From NCBI GenBank assembly GCA_021772025.1, contig JAETNT010000013.1, forward strand, positions 1 to 64,000: 64,000 bases of DNA. The letters run 5' to 3'. The stretch's first letter is position 1; every line of letters begins with the position of its first letter. Below the pieces are notes generated by a model that saw only the letters and a list, made by a program, of their open reading frames with translations, did no database searches and was not told the DNA's origin. The translations under genes were made by a program, and so were the position numbers. Origin of the DNA: Enterocloster bolteae (lineage in GTDB: Bacteria; Bacillota; Clostridia; Lachnospirales; Lachnospiraceae). Shown piece by piece: positions 16,249-24,219 of this stretch.

Positions 16249-16863
16249 ATGCCAGTAGGACGTTTTTTATCAGGCAGCAGTTTAGAGGCATTCGAAGTGT
16301 TGATGCAGGAGGGGAATCCCTGTCTTCCGGACAGGAAGGGACAGGAAATGGCGATCTCCTGTTTTTTTTGCAAAGACACAAAGATTTCAGGATACCAGAA
16401 GATGGTAAAGGAACTGCGGTTACGGATTCCCGACAGCCAGTTTATAGAGCGGGTAGAGGAAACAAAGTCATGTATGGACGGCCCTGTCTATCGAAACCGG
16501 GAACATGAGGAACGATACAGAGGTCTCATGGGGCATAGACAGATTCTTGCTCTGGACCAAAAGGCATCCTATGCCTGCGCCCTTTATCTGTTGGCCGCTG
16601 ACGGATATCTCTGGGATAAGGCACGGGGTGCCATTACTATGTCACAGGTAATCTTTCCGGATATACAGCTTGGAGGCATCAACGTCAAAGGATACATCCT
16701 GTTTCATCTGTCCAAGGACCTGTATTACCGGACAGGATGTGTGAAGGTATCGGACCTGACGGACCGCAGCCTGGTGGACCAGGGATTGTTTGCCGTCCTC
16801 CTGACCGGATGCCTTCTGCGGGAACATGGCCTGAGGCATATGGAACAGGTCGGTATGGTGTAG
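16249..16863 (+). CDS. Hypothetical protein (DUF6075-like helical domain)
   Basis: The 204-aa protein contains ALDQKASYACALYLLAADGY, then GAITMSQVIFPDIQLGGINV and KVSDLTDRSLVDQGLFAVLL, which recalls small conjugative-element proteins of the DUF6075 kind, but the match is from memory and weak. ATG 16249 has GAGAGG upstream; ATG 16204 is the alternative. It sits 15 bases before the methylase gene. Confidence 0.5.
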   Translation: MPVGRFLSGSSLEAFEVLMQEGNPCLPDRKGQEMAISCFFCKDTKISGYQKMVKELRLRIPDSQFIERVEETKSCMDGPVYRNREHEERYRGLMGHRQILALDQKASYACALYLLAADGYLWDKARGAITMSQVIFPDIQLGGINVKGYILFHLSKDLYYRTGCVKVSDLTDRSLVDQGLFAVLLTGCLLREHGLRHMEQVGMV

Positions 16864-16878
16864 GGAGGTGATGCCCCA

Positions 16879-17808
16879 TTGAACAGCATTATCAGTTGGA
16901 TTGGAGGAAAGAAAGCCCTCAGGGAACTGATTTACCAGCGGTTCCCCTTATCCTATGGACGTTATATCGAGGTGTTTGGAGGGGGAGGCTGGGTTCTGTT
17001 CGGAAAGCCGCCGGACGGGATGGAAGTATACAATGATTATAACTCTGACCTGACCAACCTGTTCCGGTGTGTGCGGGACAGGCCCCTGGCATTGATTCAG
17101 GAATTAGGATTCTTTCCGTTGAATGGAAGGGAGGAGTTCGACTATCTGAAGAGATTTCTGAATCGGGAGGAATTCATGGCTCCAGGTCCATGGTATCAGG
17201 AGGAGGGACATCTGGCAGAACAATGTCTGACACCAGAGGCGTGTGGAGATATCCGGCCTATCCTGGAGGAACGTGCAAGGATGTATGATGTAAAACGGGC
17301 TGCCTGCTTTTATCAGTTAATCCGATATAGCTACGGAAGCAGCTGCACTTCCTATGGGAGTCAGCCCTTCGATATTCGCAGAACATTCGGGTTGCTCTGG
17401 GAGGGAAGCAGGAGGTTAGCCGGGACCGTGGTGGAAAACAAGGATTTTGAGGCACTTATACGGCAGTATGACCGGGAGGATGCCTTTTTTTATTGTGACC
17501 CGCCCTATTACAAAACAGAGGGACATTACGAAGTGGTGTTCCGCCGAGAGGACCATGTGCGGCTCCGTGACGTGCTTGGGGGTATTCAGGGAAAATGGCT
17601 GTTATCCTATAACGACTGTGCCTATATCCGTGGACTGTATGAAGGATATCAGATTGAGACTGTCAAACGGCTGAATAACCTGGCACAGCGGTACAACCAG
17701 GGGGAGGAGTATGCGGAGGTGTTCATATCAAACTATGATACAGCGTGTAGGAGCAGGGAATTGCCGGAACAGATAGAGCTGTCGGATGTATACGGATTTT
17801 ATCCGTAA
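16879..17808 (+). CDS. Dam-like DNA adenine N6-methyltransferase
   Basis: The 309-aa protein opens ISWIGGKKALRELI and has EVFGGGGWVLFGKP (SAM-binding motif I) near residues 31-44, EVYNDYNSDLTNLFR (motif with acidic ribose contact) and the catalytic DPPY at 207-210. This is the D12/Dam class. No restriction endonuclease gene is adjacent, so it is an orphan methylase that may protect the element's DNA in new hosts or mark it. TTG start at 16879 is 7 bases after GGAGGTGA. Confidence 0.88.
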   Translation: MNSIISWIGGKKALRELIYQRFPLSYGRYIEVFGGGGWVLFGKPPDGMEVYNDYNSDLTNLFRCVRDRPLALIQELGFFPLNGREEFDYLKRFLNREEFMAPGPWYQEEGHLAEQCLTPEACGDIRPILEERARMYDVKRAACFYQLIRYSYGSSCTSYGSQPFDIRRTFGLLWEGSRRLAGTVVENKDFEALIRQYDREDAFFYCDPPYYKTEGHYEVVFRREDHVRLRDVLGGIQGKWLLSYNDCAYIRGLYEGYQIETVKRLNNLAQRYNQGEEYAEVFISNYDTACRSRELPEQIELSDVYGFYP

Positions 17809-17820
17809 GGAAGGAGGAAC

Positions 17821-18270
17821 ATGCGGTTAAAAGAATTAAATGTGAGGCCAGAGGAAGACGGGAGAGTGATAATACCGGCAGAAGTGTCGGAAGCGATTGG
17901 CACAAATGCAGATGGAACGGTCTATGTCACATATCTGGCAAAAGAAGATGGCGGCGGGCCGGAGGTGTTCGTAAGCCCGTTGGAGGTGGGGGAACTTACG
18001 CCGGACCAGCTGTATGAGGATGGAACGCATCTGACGGTTCCGGAGGAACTGTTAGAGGAAGCCGGTATCCAGCCGGATGAGGACCTGGAGGTTGTGTGCG
18101 AGGATAGGAGGATTACCATTCTTCCGGCCCGGGCCGGGGTAATCGTGCCGCATGAAATACTGGAACTGTGTTCGGAAATTGGAATCAACCCTGAGAAGGT
18201 ACGGATCATTATGGAAATGGAGGGATTAGATGGCAGGTCTGAAGAGGACGTACCGAATCGTGGACGGTAA
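17821..18270 (+). CDS. AbrB/SpoVT-like protein with repeated domains
   Basis: The 149-aa protein appears to carry two swapped-hairpin-like units: RPEEDGRVIIPAEVSEAIG at the start and THLTVPEELLEEAGIQPDED in the middle. The usual basic DNA-contact residues are replaced by acidic ones, and the whole protein is strongly acidic. It overlaps the next AbrB gene by 41 bases and is likely co-translated. It might act as a decoy or partner of the next protein (inference). ATG 17821 follows AAGGAGGAAC. Confidence 0.6.
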   Translation: MRLKELNVRPEEDGRVIIPAEVSEAIGTNADGTVYVTYLAKEDGGGPEVFVSPLEVGELTPDQLYEDGTHLTVPEELLEEAGIQPDEDLEVVCEDRRITILPARAGVIVPHEILELCSEIGINPEKVRIIMEMEGLDGRSEEDVPNRGR

Positions 18271-18517
18271 TGGGAGGATTTATCTTCCAAAGAGTGTACG
18301 TCAGGAAGCAGGAATGCATCCGGGAGATATCATACGGCTGGAAGCAGATAAAAGTGGATGGATTGGACTGATGAAGGTGGAGCTGATTGAGGCAGGGGAC
18401 CAGTCTCCGGAGGCCATAGAGGCATATGTCCGTGCTGCTGTCCGCCAGATGCCAGATAAAAGCCGTGTGAGTCTTTTGGCTGAATTAGCTGATCTTATGC
18501 AGAAAGATGAGGGATGA
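18230..18517 (+). CDS. AbrB/MazE-type DNA-binding protein
   Basis: The 95-aa protein has the AbrB N-terminal hairpin: KRTYRIVDGNGRIYLPKSVR and QEAGMHPGDIIRLEADKSGW, with basic residues kept, so it is the more likely DNA binder of the pair. The C-terminal 40 residues form a helical tail. ATG 18230 with GGAGGG upstream. Likely a transcription regulator of the element. Confidence 0.75.
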   Translation: MAGLKRTYRIVDGNGRIYLPKSVRQEAGMHPGDIIRLEADKSGWIGLMKVELIEAGDQSPEAIEAYVRAAVRQMPDKSRVSLLAELADLMQKDEG

Positions 18518-18520
18518 CAT

Positions 18521-18811
18521 ATGGATGGGGTAATGTCCAAAGAACGGCTGCTATGCGCCTATATGGCAGATAGGGATGGGATTGTGAAGCTAAGGATGCC
18601 ATTCGATGAGGAACAACTGGAGGCCCTCATGGACCAGGAGACACTGCCCGAACTGATTGTGTTCCTGGATTCCCATGTAACCCCCGTCCTGGTCGTGAGA
18701 GGAGGGAACATCCAGTTCTGCACAGAGGATGGTCTGGGAGAGAAGCTGGAACGTTTTCTTAGGAAACGGAGAAACGGAAAGGAGAGAGGAGATGGCAGGC
18801 ATTGCGGTTAA
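18521..18811 (+). CDS. Hypothetical small protein
   Basis: The 96-aa product has LRMPFDEEQLEALMDQETLP and a basic C terminus (RFLRKRRNGKERGDGRHCG). No known domain. It starts 3 bases after the AbrB gene and overlaps the next gene by 20 bases, consistent with an operon. Confidence 0.55.
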   Translation: MDGVMSKERLLCAYMADRDGIVKLRMPFDEEQLEALMDQETLPELIVFLDSHVTPVLVVRGGNIQFCTEDGLGEKLERFLRKRRNGKERGDGRHCG

Positions 18812-19382
18812 GAATAACCTCATCCTGTATTATGGCAATATAGCCGGATATGTGGAAGATGAAAAAGCCGTCCTTGACCCGATGTTTAAGAACGAATACC
18901 TGACCAGGTTCCTGCAGGAGAAGAAGGGGCTGGAACCATGCTGGCAGGATGGAGTGTATGACCGTCTCGTACACGGGAGGGTGGACATGACCGGGGAGTT
19001 GAAGCCAATCAGGAACTGCAGGCTCCACCAACTGAGGCCGGAGGTGCCACCGGAGGAGCGGTTTCTTGATTTCGAGGACCAGGTATCACATCATGGGATG
19101 CCGGATTCCAGCCGGTATGAGGTGGTATATGACTGCCAGATTGAGACGGATGACCTGGAAACCATCTATACCAAGTTTGAGAGAGAGTTCCCGCAACGGT
19201 CCACGGGGCACCCCATTTCTATCTCGGATGTCATTGAACTATATGACAGGCAGGGAAGCGAGTTTTACTATGTAGACCATTACGGATTCCAGAAGATTGG
19301 GTTCATCCAGAGACAATCCCTGGATACCAAGGGAGCCGACCACATGAAAGGTGAGGACGTATGCCAGAGACAACCTATTTAG
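18792..19382 (+). CDS. YodL / DUF4316-like domain protein
   Basis: The 196-aa protein has MAGIAVKNNLILYYGN, an LHQLRPEVPPEERFLDFED segment, and the C-terminal block YEVVYDCQIETDDLETIYTK, GHPISISDVIELYDRQG and FYYVDHYGFQKIGF. The last is the YodL pattern found in many mobile-element multidomain proteins. Function unknown; it often follows antirestriction or LPD domains. ATG 18792 follows GAGAGGA. Confidence 0.7.
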   Translation: MAGIAVKNNLILYYGNIAGYVEDEKAVLDPMFKNEYLTRFLQEKKGLEPCWQDGVYDRLVHGRVDMTGELKPIRNCRLHQLRPEVPPEERFLDFEDQVSHHGMPDSSRYEVVYDCQIETDDLETIYTKFEREFPQRSTGHPISISDVIELYDRQGSEFYYVDHYGFQKIGFIQRQSLDTKGADHMKGEDVCQRQPI

Positions 19383-19420
19383 GAAATGAAGGCACGTAGG
19401 ACAGGAAGAAAGGAGGGAAT

Positions 19421-19666
19421 GTGAATGTGAAGGAAAATGATTACGGAATAGAAGTCGTGATGCTAAGGACCAAGATGCCCTGCCATGTGGGATATAAGGA
19501 TGCATGCTTTTTTGAAAGCCGCGAGATACGGGAGCAGTTTGACCAATCCGTCCTTTGTGCGTATGAACAGCAGATAGATCCGGATTATGAGATGGGCCGG
19601 GAACGGATAGAGGATGATATGGATACGGATTGGGAGGAAGGGGATGAACCAGAGATGGGGATGTGA
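19421..19666 (+). CDS. Small acidic hypothetical protein
   Basis: The 81-aa product has a short globular start (NDYGIEVVMLRTKMPCHVGY) and a strongly acidic tail (DDMDTDWEEGDEPEMGM). GTG 19421 or 19427 after AAAGGAGGG. I do not recognise it. Confidence 0.5.
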   Translation: MNVKENDYGIEVVMLRTKMPCHVGYKDACFFESREIREQFDQSVLCAYEQQIDPDYEMGRERIEDDMDTDWEEGDEPEMGM

Positions 19667-19729
19667 TGTAGAACGTCATGGTTCAACAGACCTATCATAC
19701 TGACCCGTTAAAGAAAGGAGCGAAGGTTT

Positions 19730-19957
19730 ATGAAAGTAAAGGAAAGAGTGGAAAGGCTGGCATTCAGGACCGTGTTATCAGTAAACCGGTTGATACATGA
19801 GGAAAAAGCAGAAAATTTTGTTGATACAGCGATCAAAATATTGATGGCTGTTGTGATTGGTGCCCTTCTGCTGGCAGGGCTGTATAAGTTATTCGCGGAT
19901 ACGGTACTGCCAACATTGACCCAGCGTGTCACAGAGATGTTTAATTATTCCGGCTAA
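19730..19957 (+). CDS. DUF6133 small membrane protein, copy 1
   Basis: The 75-aa protein is of the DUF6133 kind: a basic N terminus, then a membrane helix (AIKILMAVVIGALLLAGLYK) and the tail LFADTVLPTLTQRVTEMFNY. Size, one helix and genomic setting suggest a pilin-like or secretion channel subunit of the element. A shorter, N-terminally different copy lies at 23996-24199; the two flank a four-gene insert. ATG 19730 with AAAGGAGCG upstream. Confidence 0.75.
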   Translation: MKVKERVERLAFRTVLSVNRLIHEEKAENFVDTAIKILMAVVIGALLLAGLYKLFADTVLPTLTQRVTEMFNYSG

Positions 19958-20003
19958 GAAAAGATTTTAATTAGCTTGGAGTTGAAAATTATAATATTTT
20001 GTG

Positions 20004-20042
20004 TCATCAAAGGCATTATAATTTGATTAATGCCTTTGATGA
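20004..20042. repeat. Perfect 14-bp inverted repeat at the left edge of the defence module
   Basis: TCATCAAAGGCATT (20004-20017) and AATGCCTTTGATGA (20029-20042) are exact reverse complements around an 11-base loop, followed only by ATTTTAT. It may be the terminator of the upstream operon or an operator. It lies 46 bases after DUF6133 copy 1. Confidence 0.7.
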
Positions 20043-20296
20043 ATTTTATAAAGATAAGGGCAAAGAAGCTGTACGCAAGGATAAGTGATATTCTTGCAGA
20101 CAACAGAGGCGCAGGAAGGATAAACCATGGAAAAATAATTTTTGGTAGAATGTTTTTATTTGAAACCACAGCTGGAGATAAGGTTTGCTGCTATATGATG
20201 AAAGACCTGCCTCTCCCTATAAACAAGAAAATAGTTGTTTTTATATTATAGAATAGACATATATACAATTAAATACAGAAAAAACGAAAATAAACG
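20043..20296. other. A+T-rich gap before the defence module
   Basis: About 250 bases without an intact gene. One short open frame (20030-20251) has no ribosome site or recognisable domain. Probably leader and remnant DNA of the insert. Confidence 0.4.
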
Positions 20297-20324
20297 TTGA
20301 TTTATTTGCAAAATGGCATATAAT
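20297..20324 (+). promoter_or_regulatory. Probable promoter of the defence module
   Basis: TTGATT (20297-20302), 16-base spacer, TATAAT (20319-20324), 42 bases before the ATPase start. No other promoter-like site is seen inside the four-gene run. Confidence 0.55.
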
Positions 20325-20366
20325 AGGATTAAGAGCGTAGAAGAGTGTATAATGAAGGAGAGTGCC

Positions 20367-21662
20367 ATGCTGATACAGTTTAACTTTAAAAATTTTAAAT
20401 CCTTCCGGGATGAGGTATCCCTGGATTTGTCGGCTACAAAGATAACGGAGCATGAAGATCATGTGGTGGAGATGGCAAATGATAAGTTGCTGAAGGTTGC
20501 TGCCATCTATGGTGCAAATGCCAGCGGAAAGTCTAATATTTACGATGCTTTTAAATTCATGAGCTATTATGTGGAGGAATCCTTTAAGTTTGGCGGTGAA
20601 AGCGACAGCAGGCAAAAAGCAGATTCGGATTACATCAGGGTAAGCCCGTTTTTGTTTGACAGCAAGAGCAGGAGTGAGGAATCAACCTTTGAAGTGTTCT
20701 TTGTTGATAATTCAGAGAATACTGGCAAAATTTATCAGTATGGGTTTGCGCTGCAGAATGATGAAGTGGTGGAGGAATGGTTTTATTCCAAGGCCAAGAC
20801 AGCGAGAAACCGGTATAAGACTATTTTTTACCGAAAAAAGGGAGAAGAACTGGAAGTAAACGGGCTGCCAAAGAGCAGTATTGAAAATATAAAGGTCGCA
20901 TTGGAAAAGGAGACTTTGATTGTATCGTTAGGGGCAAAGCTGAAGATATCGAAACTGAAAAAGGTAAGGGACTGGTTTCTGAATAACGAGGTTGTGGACT
21001 TCGGAAATCCTGCAGAGAACTTTTTCCGTTCCCAGGTACTGCCGAAAGGTTTTACCACCAGTAGGGAAATACAGAGCAATGTAGTAAACTATTTTGCATC
21101 ATTTGATAATGCCATTTGTGATTTTAAAGTGGAGGAAGTTCAGCGGGAAATTGAAAAAGAGTCCGATCTCAGTTATAAGATTGACGCATTGCATAAGATG
21201 GCAGATTGTGATGAATTTGAATCCATTCCGTTGAAAAGTGAATCCAGTGGGACGCTGAAGATGTTTGCTTTATATCCATCTTTGAAAGAGGTGCTTGATA
21301 ACGGCGGAACCCTGTTTGTAGATGAACTGAATGCAAGGCTTCATCCGTTATTGGTCAGAAACATCATATTGACCTTTTTATCACCGGAAATCAATACCAA
21401 TCATGCGCAGATGATTTTTACCACACATGATATCTGGCAGCTATCTAATGAGCTGTTGCGCCGGGATGAGATATGGCTGGTGGACAAGAATCAGGATGGA
21501 GTTTCCGATTTGTATTCCCTTGCTGATTTCAAGGATGAAGACGGAAATAAGGTACGCCGTGATGAAGCACTGGCAAAGAATTATCTGACGGGCAGCTATG
21601 GCGCTATCCCTGCGCTCCGGCCTATGGAGATGTTAAAGGGGAGGAGTACGAATGGCGAATAA
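20367..21662 (+). CDS. AAA ATPase of the RloA/AbiL type
   Basis: The 431-aa protein begins MLIQFNFKNFKSFRDEVSLD and has Walker A GANASGKS at 49-56, a signature-like SSGTLKMFALYP, Walker B LFVDELNARLHPLL and the switch histidine in MIFTTHDIWQ. This is the COG1106/AAA_15 ABC-type ATPase that pairs with RloB. Such pairs occur in restriction loci and in abortive-infection system AbiL (family knowledge, moderate certainty). ATG 20367 lies 6 bases after AAGGAG. It overlaps the RloB gene by 11 bases. Expected role: sensor or regulator that controls an effector after phage attack. Confidence 0.8.
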   Translation: MLIQFNFKNFKSFRDEVSLDLSATKITEHEDHVVEMANDKLLKVAAIYGANASGKSNIYDAFKFMSYYVEESFKFGGESDSRQKADSDYIRVSPFLFDSKSRSEESTFEVFFVDNSENTGKIYQYGFALQNDEVVEEWFYSKAKTARNRYKTIFYRKKGEELEVNGLPKSSIENIKVALEKETLIVSLGAKLKISKLKKVRDWFLNNEVVDFGNPAENFFRSQVLPKGFTTSREIQSNVVNYFASFDNAICDFKVEEVQREIEKESDLSYKIDALHKMADCDEFESIPLKSESSGTLKMFALYPSLKEVLDNGGTLFVDELNARLHPLLVRNIILTFLSPEINTNHAQMIFTTHDIWQLSNELLRRDEIWLVDKNQDGVSDLYSLADFKDEDGNKVRRDEALAKNYLTGSYGAIPALRPMEMLKGRSTNGE

Positions 21663-22317
21663 GAGTGGAGGAAAGCCCAGTGACCGCAGGGCCGGCAAGA
21701 GGAAAGACCGGAATCAGCGGATGGGGCAGAGAGTACCGGAACTGGGATATTACCTGATTGTGACAGACACCGAGGAAACGGAGAAAAATTATTTTGAGGG
21801 ACTTCGTGACAGCATACCGGCAGAGCTGAAAGATCGGCTGATTATTAAGGTGGAGAAAGCCAAGACGGTAGAACTGGTAAAAAGGGCTTTGGAGCTTGTC
21901 GGAAAAGAATCACAATATCGGATACCATGGATTGTATTTGACCGGGATCAGGTGAAAGGGTTTGATGAGATTATATGGACGGCGGAGAAAAACGGGGTAC
22001 ATGCCGGATGGTCAAATCCCTGCTTTGAGATATGGATGTATGCGTATTTCGGGGAGATGCCTGCAATCAGGGAGTCTTATACCTGTTGTGATCGGTTTGC
22101 GGATAAGTTTGAAAAGGTTACCGGGCAGAAGTATTATAAGAACGACAGGGACGTTTATCGCAAGCTGGTACAGTATGGTGATTTTGAGCAGGCGGTTGTG
22201 TTGGCGGAGAGAAGTTTGAAGAAGTGTGTGGACGATGGGAAGAAGCTGCCATCGGAGATGTGGCCGGCTTGCATGGTGCAACGGTTGGTGGTAGAGATAT
22301 GGGAGAAAATTAGGTAA
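21652..22317 (+). CDS. RloB-family protein
   Basis: The 221-aa protein has the RloB pattern: a basic N terminus (KRKDRNQRMGQR), YYLIVTDTEETEKNYFEGLR, PWIVFDRDQVKGFDE, SNPCFEIWMYAYF, and KYYKNDRDVYRKL. The acidic DTEE and DRD residues resemble a TOPRIM-like metal site, suggesting nuclease activity. Start ATG 21652 overlaps the ATPase gene, so the two are translated together. Likely the effector or co-effector of the ATPase. Confidence 0.8.
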   Translation: MANKSGGKPSDRRAGKRKDRNQRMGQRVPELGYYLIVTDTEETEKNYFEGLRDSIPAELKDRLIIKVEKAKTVELVKRALELVGKESQYRIPWIVFDRDQVKGFDEIIWTAEKNGVHAGWSNPCFEIWMYAYFGEMPAIRESYTCCDRFADKFEKVTGQKYYKNDRDVYRKLVQYGDFEQAVVLAERSLKKCVDDGKKLPSEMWPACMVQRLVVEIWEKIR

Positions 22318-22330
22318 AGGGATGGTACTA

Positions 22331-23203
22331 ATGAAATCTTTTGAAGAACTCCTTAAAAAACATAAAGAGAGAATAGACCAACAATATCAATATGTATTAA
22401 ATGATTTTGCGGATTTAAGTGGAAGTATTAAATACTTGATTAAATATAGAAGCGAAAAATATGCAATATTCATTGATCGTGAAAAAGAATTTGATTGGGA
22501 GACACATGATAATATTGATGAAGTGATGTCATCAAAAAAAATGAATTCAATATTAAGCGGTATTGAACATTTGCAGCATCAGCCTTGTATTGAATACTTT
22601 AGCTATAATCAAAAGAAGGGACTATATTGTTTGTTGGGAGAATCTTTAGCATATGCAATAGATGAAGATTACAATACATCAAGAAAAGTGTTGCACAAGG
22701 CTGAACAATACTTAAATGATAGAAAATATGAAATAACGAGAAAATGGCAATTATCATACGCTATAGGGATATTAGGTATTTCAATTATTGTTTTTCTTTT
22801 GCTAAACAGGCATCTGGGTGGTATATGTGTTTTTTTGAATTTACAGGAGTCTGAATTCAGTAAAATGTTACTTTTATTTTGGGGGGTGGTTGGTGCTGTT
22901 TTCTCAATAATACAAAATACAGGCAATACATTTTATGATTGTCAATCAGGCAGAGTTCTAAGTTTTTTACAAATTTTCTCCAAAATTTTAGCTGGAATTA
23001 TATCGAGTATATTCATAATTTATCTTTATGAGTTGGGGTTAATATTTAGTAGTTTAGGTGGTAACAATCAAACTGCGTGTTTAACAGCGATGTGTATTAT
23101 ATCGGGATTCAGTGAACGTCTGGTTCCGTCTATAATAAATAAAATATGTAAGGATGAAACAAAGGAGGAGGAAAATGAACAGAAAGGTACTGATAATATC
23201 TAA
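22331..23203 (+). CDS. Multi-span membrane protein of the defence module
   Basis: The 290-aa protein has a soluble, charged N-terminal region of about 130 residues (KSFEELLKKHKERIDQQYQY at the front), then about four hydrophobic segments near 135-155, 178-200, 215-243 and 250-270, and a short acidic tail. No family recognised. It follows RloB by 13 bases and overlaps the caspase-like gene by 29 bases, so it is closely tied to both. DNA here is visibly more A+T-rich than in the transfer genes, a sign of separate origin. It could be a pore-forming effector or the caspase target (inference). Confidence 0.65.
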   Translation: MKSFEELLKKHKERIDQQYQYVLNDFADLSGSIKYLIKYRSEKYAIFIDREKEFDWETHDNIDEVMSSKKMNSILSGIEHLQHQPCIEYFSYNQKKGLYCLLGESLAYAIDEDYNTSRKVLHKAEQYLNDRKYEITRKWQLSYAIGILGISIIVFLLLNRHLGGICVFLNLQESEFSKMLLLFWGVVGAVFSIIQNTGNTFYDCQSGRVLSFLQIFSKILAGIISSIFIIYLYELGLIFSSLGGNNQTACLTAMCIISGFSERLVPSIINKICKDETKEEENEQKGTDNI

Positions 23204-23903
23204 TCCTGGTGAGATTGGAGCAGATAACTATTGTGAAGGTGTGAAGAAAGATGTACTTAACTACAACAATTTTTTTAAAGATACATATGGAGGTGCATGG
23301 TTTGATAGTGAAATTATATCGTTAGAACGTCCAACAAAGCAAAAACTTGACAGTTATTTAACACAGATAAATGCTGCTGACTATTCTATTATAGTTTTTA
23401 CAGGACATGGGTATATGTGTAATGGTGACACCATTATAGAATTGAAAGAAGGGGAGGAATATAACACAAAGTATCTGGCGAAAAGTGGAAGAACCTTGAT
23501 ATTAGATTGCTGTCGAAAGAAATATGATTTCTTGCAAGAAAGTGTATTCGCGGAATTCTCAAATAAATTGGAGAAACGAAGCATGAGTATATGGGATGCA
23601 CGAAAATATTATGAAGAGGAGATATTAAAATGTGGCAAGCAAAGATTAGTGCTGTACAGTTGTGATGAAGATGAGTGTTCCAATGATGACAGCAGAAAAG
23701 GAGGTTACTATAGTTATAATTTATTAAAAATAGCAAGAAATTGGTATGAAAGAAAAGGTTATGCTTTGTATCCTGCTACACTAACAATGGTTCAAGCACA
23801 TGAGCAAACCAAAAATTTGCTGAAAGGTATTATAGATAATCAAACACCTCAAATTGAAAAGCCAAGAGAGGAACCATATTATCCTTTAGCAATAATTAAG
23901 TAG
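23175..23903 (+). CDS. Caspase-like (peptidase C14) protease
   Basis: The 242-aa protein has the caspase-fold dyad: His78 in FTGHGYM and Cys113 in RTLILDCCRKK, each after a hydrophobic strand (YSIIVFTGH; RTLILDCC). It starts MNRKVLIISNPGEIGADNYC, as in the first strand of caspase-like domains. There is no extra sensor domain, so it must be triggered by a partner, presumably the co-encoded membrane protein or ATPase. ATG 23175 has GGAGGAGG upstream. Bacterial caspase-like proteases are known as cell-killing effectors in several anti-phage systems. Confidence 0.8.
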   Translation: MNRKVLIISNPGEIGADNYCEGVKKDVLNYNNFFKDTYGGAWFDSEIISLERPTKQKLDSYLTQINAADYSIIVFTGHGYMCNGDTIIELKEGEEYNTKYLAKSGRTLILDCCRKKYDFLQESVFAEFSNKLEKRSMSIWDARKYYEEEILKCGKQRLVLYSCDEDECSNDDSRKGGYYSYNLLKIARNWYERKGYALYPATLTMVQAHEQTKNLLKGIIDNQTPQIEKPREEPYYPLAIIK

Positions 23904-23924
23904 AAAATATAGTTTTAAGAGAGG

Positions 23925-23962
23925 AAACACGATTGAACCTAAAAATTCAGTCGTGTTTTTTA
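23925..23962 (+). terminator. Terminator closing the defence module
   Basis: AAACACGATTGAA (23925-23937) pairs with TTCA..TCGTGTTT (23945-23957), followed by a T-run. It ends the four-gene run. Confidence 0.75.
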
Positions 23963-23995
23963 TATACAGAAAATCAAGGAAAGTGAGGAATTACA

Positions 23996-24199
23996 ATGAC
24001 AAAAGCAATATATCAACCAAATTACTGGCACTACCTAACCGGAGATTTTCTTAATCGTGTACATCCAAGGTTCAGAAAAGCCATCAAGATTCTGATGGCA
24101 GTTGCCCTTCTGTTGGCAGAACTGTATAAGTTATTCGCGGATACGGTACTCCCAACCCTGACCCAGAGGGTTACGGAAATGTTCAACTATTCAGGTTAA
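23996..24199 (+). CDS. DUF6133 small membrane protein, copy 2 (partial duplicate)
   Basis: The 67-aa protein has a unique 28-residue front and then AIKILMAV..ALLLAELYKLF and TLTQRVTEMFNYSG, matching copy 1 except for four residues lost from the membrane helix. The shared DNA differs at several silent sites, so the duplication is old or came from a related element. GTGAGGA precedes ATG 23996. It restores a DUF6133 gene next to the SpoVG-like gene. Confidence 0.7.
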   Translation: MTKAIYQPNYWHYLTGDFLNRVHPRFRKAIKILMAVALLLAELYKLFADTVLPTLTQRVTEMFNYSG

Positions 24200-24219
24200 G
24201 GAAGGAGGCATGTTAAGAA

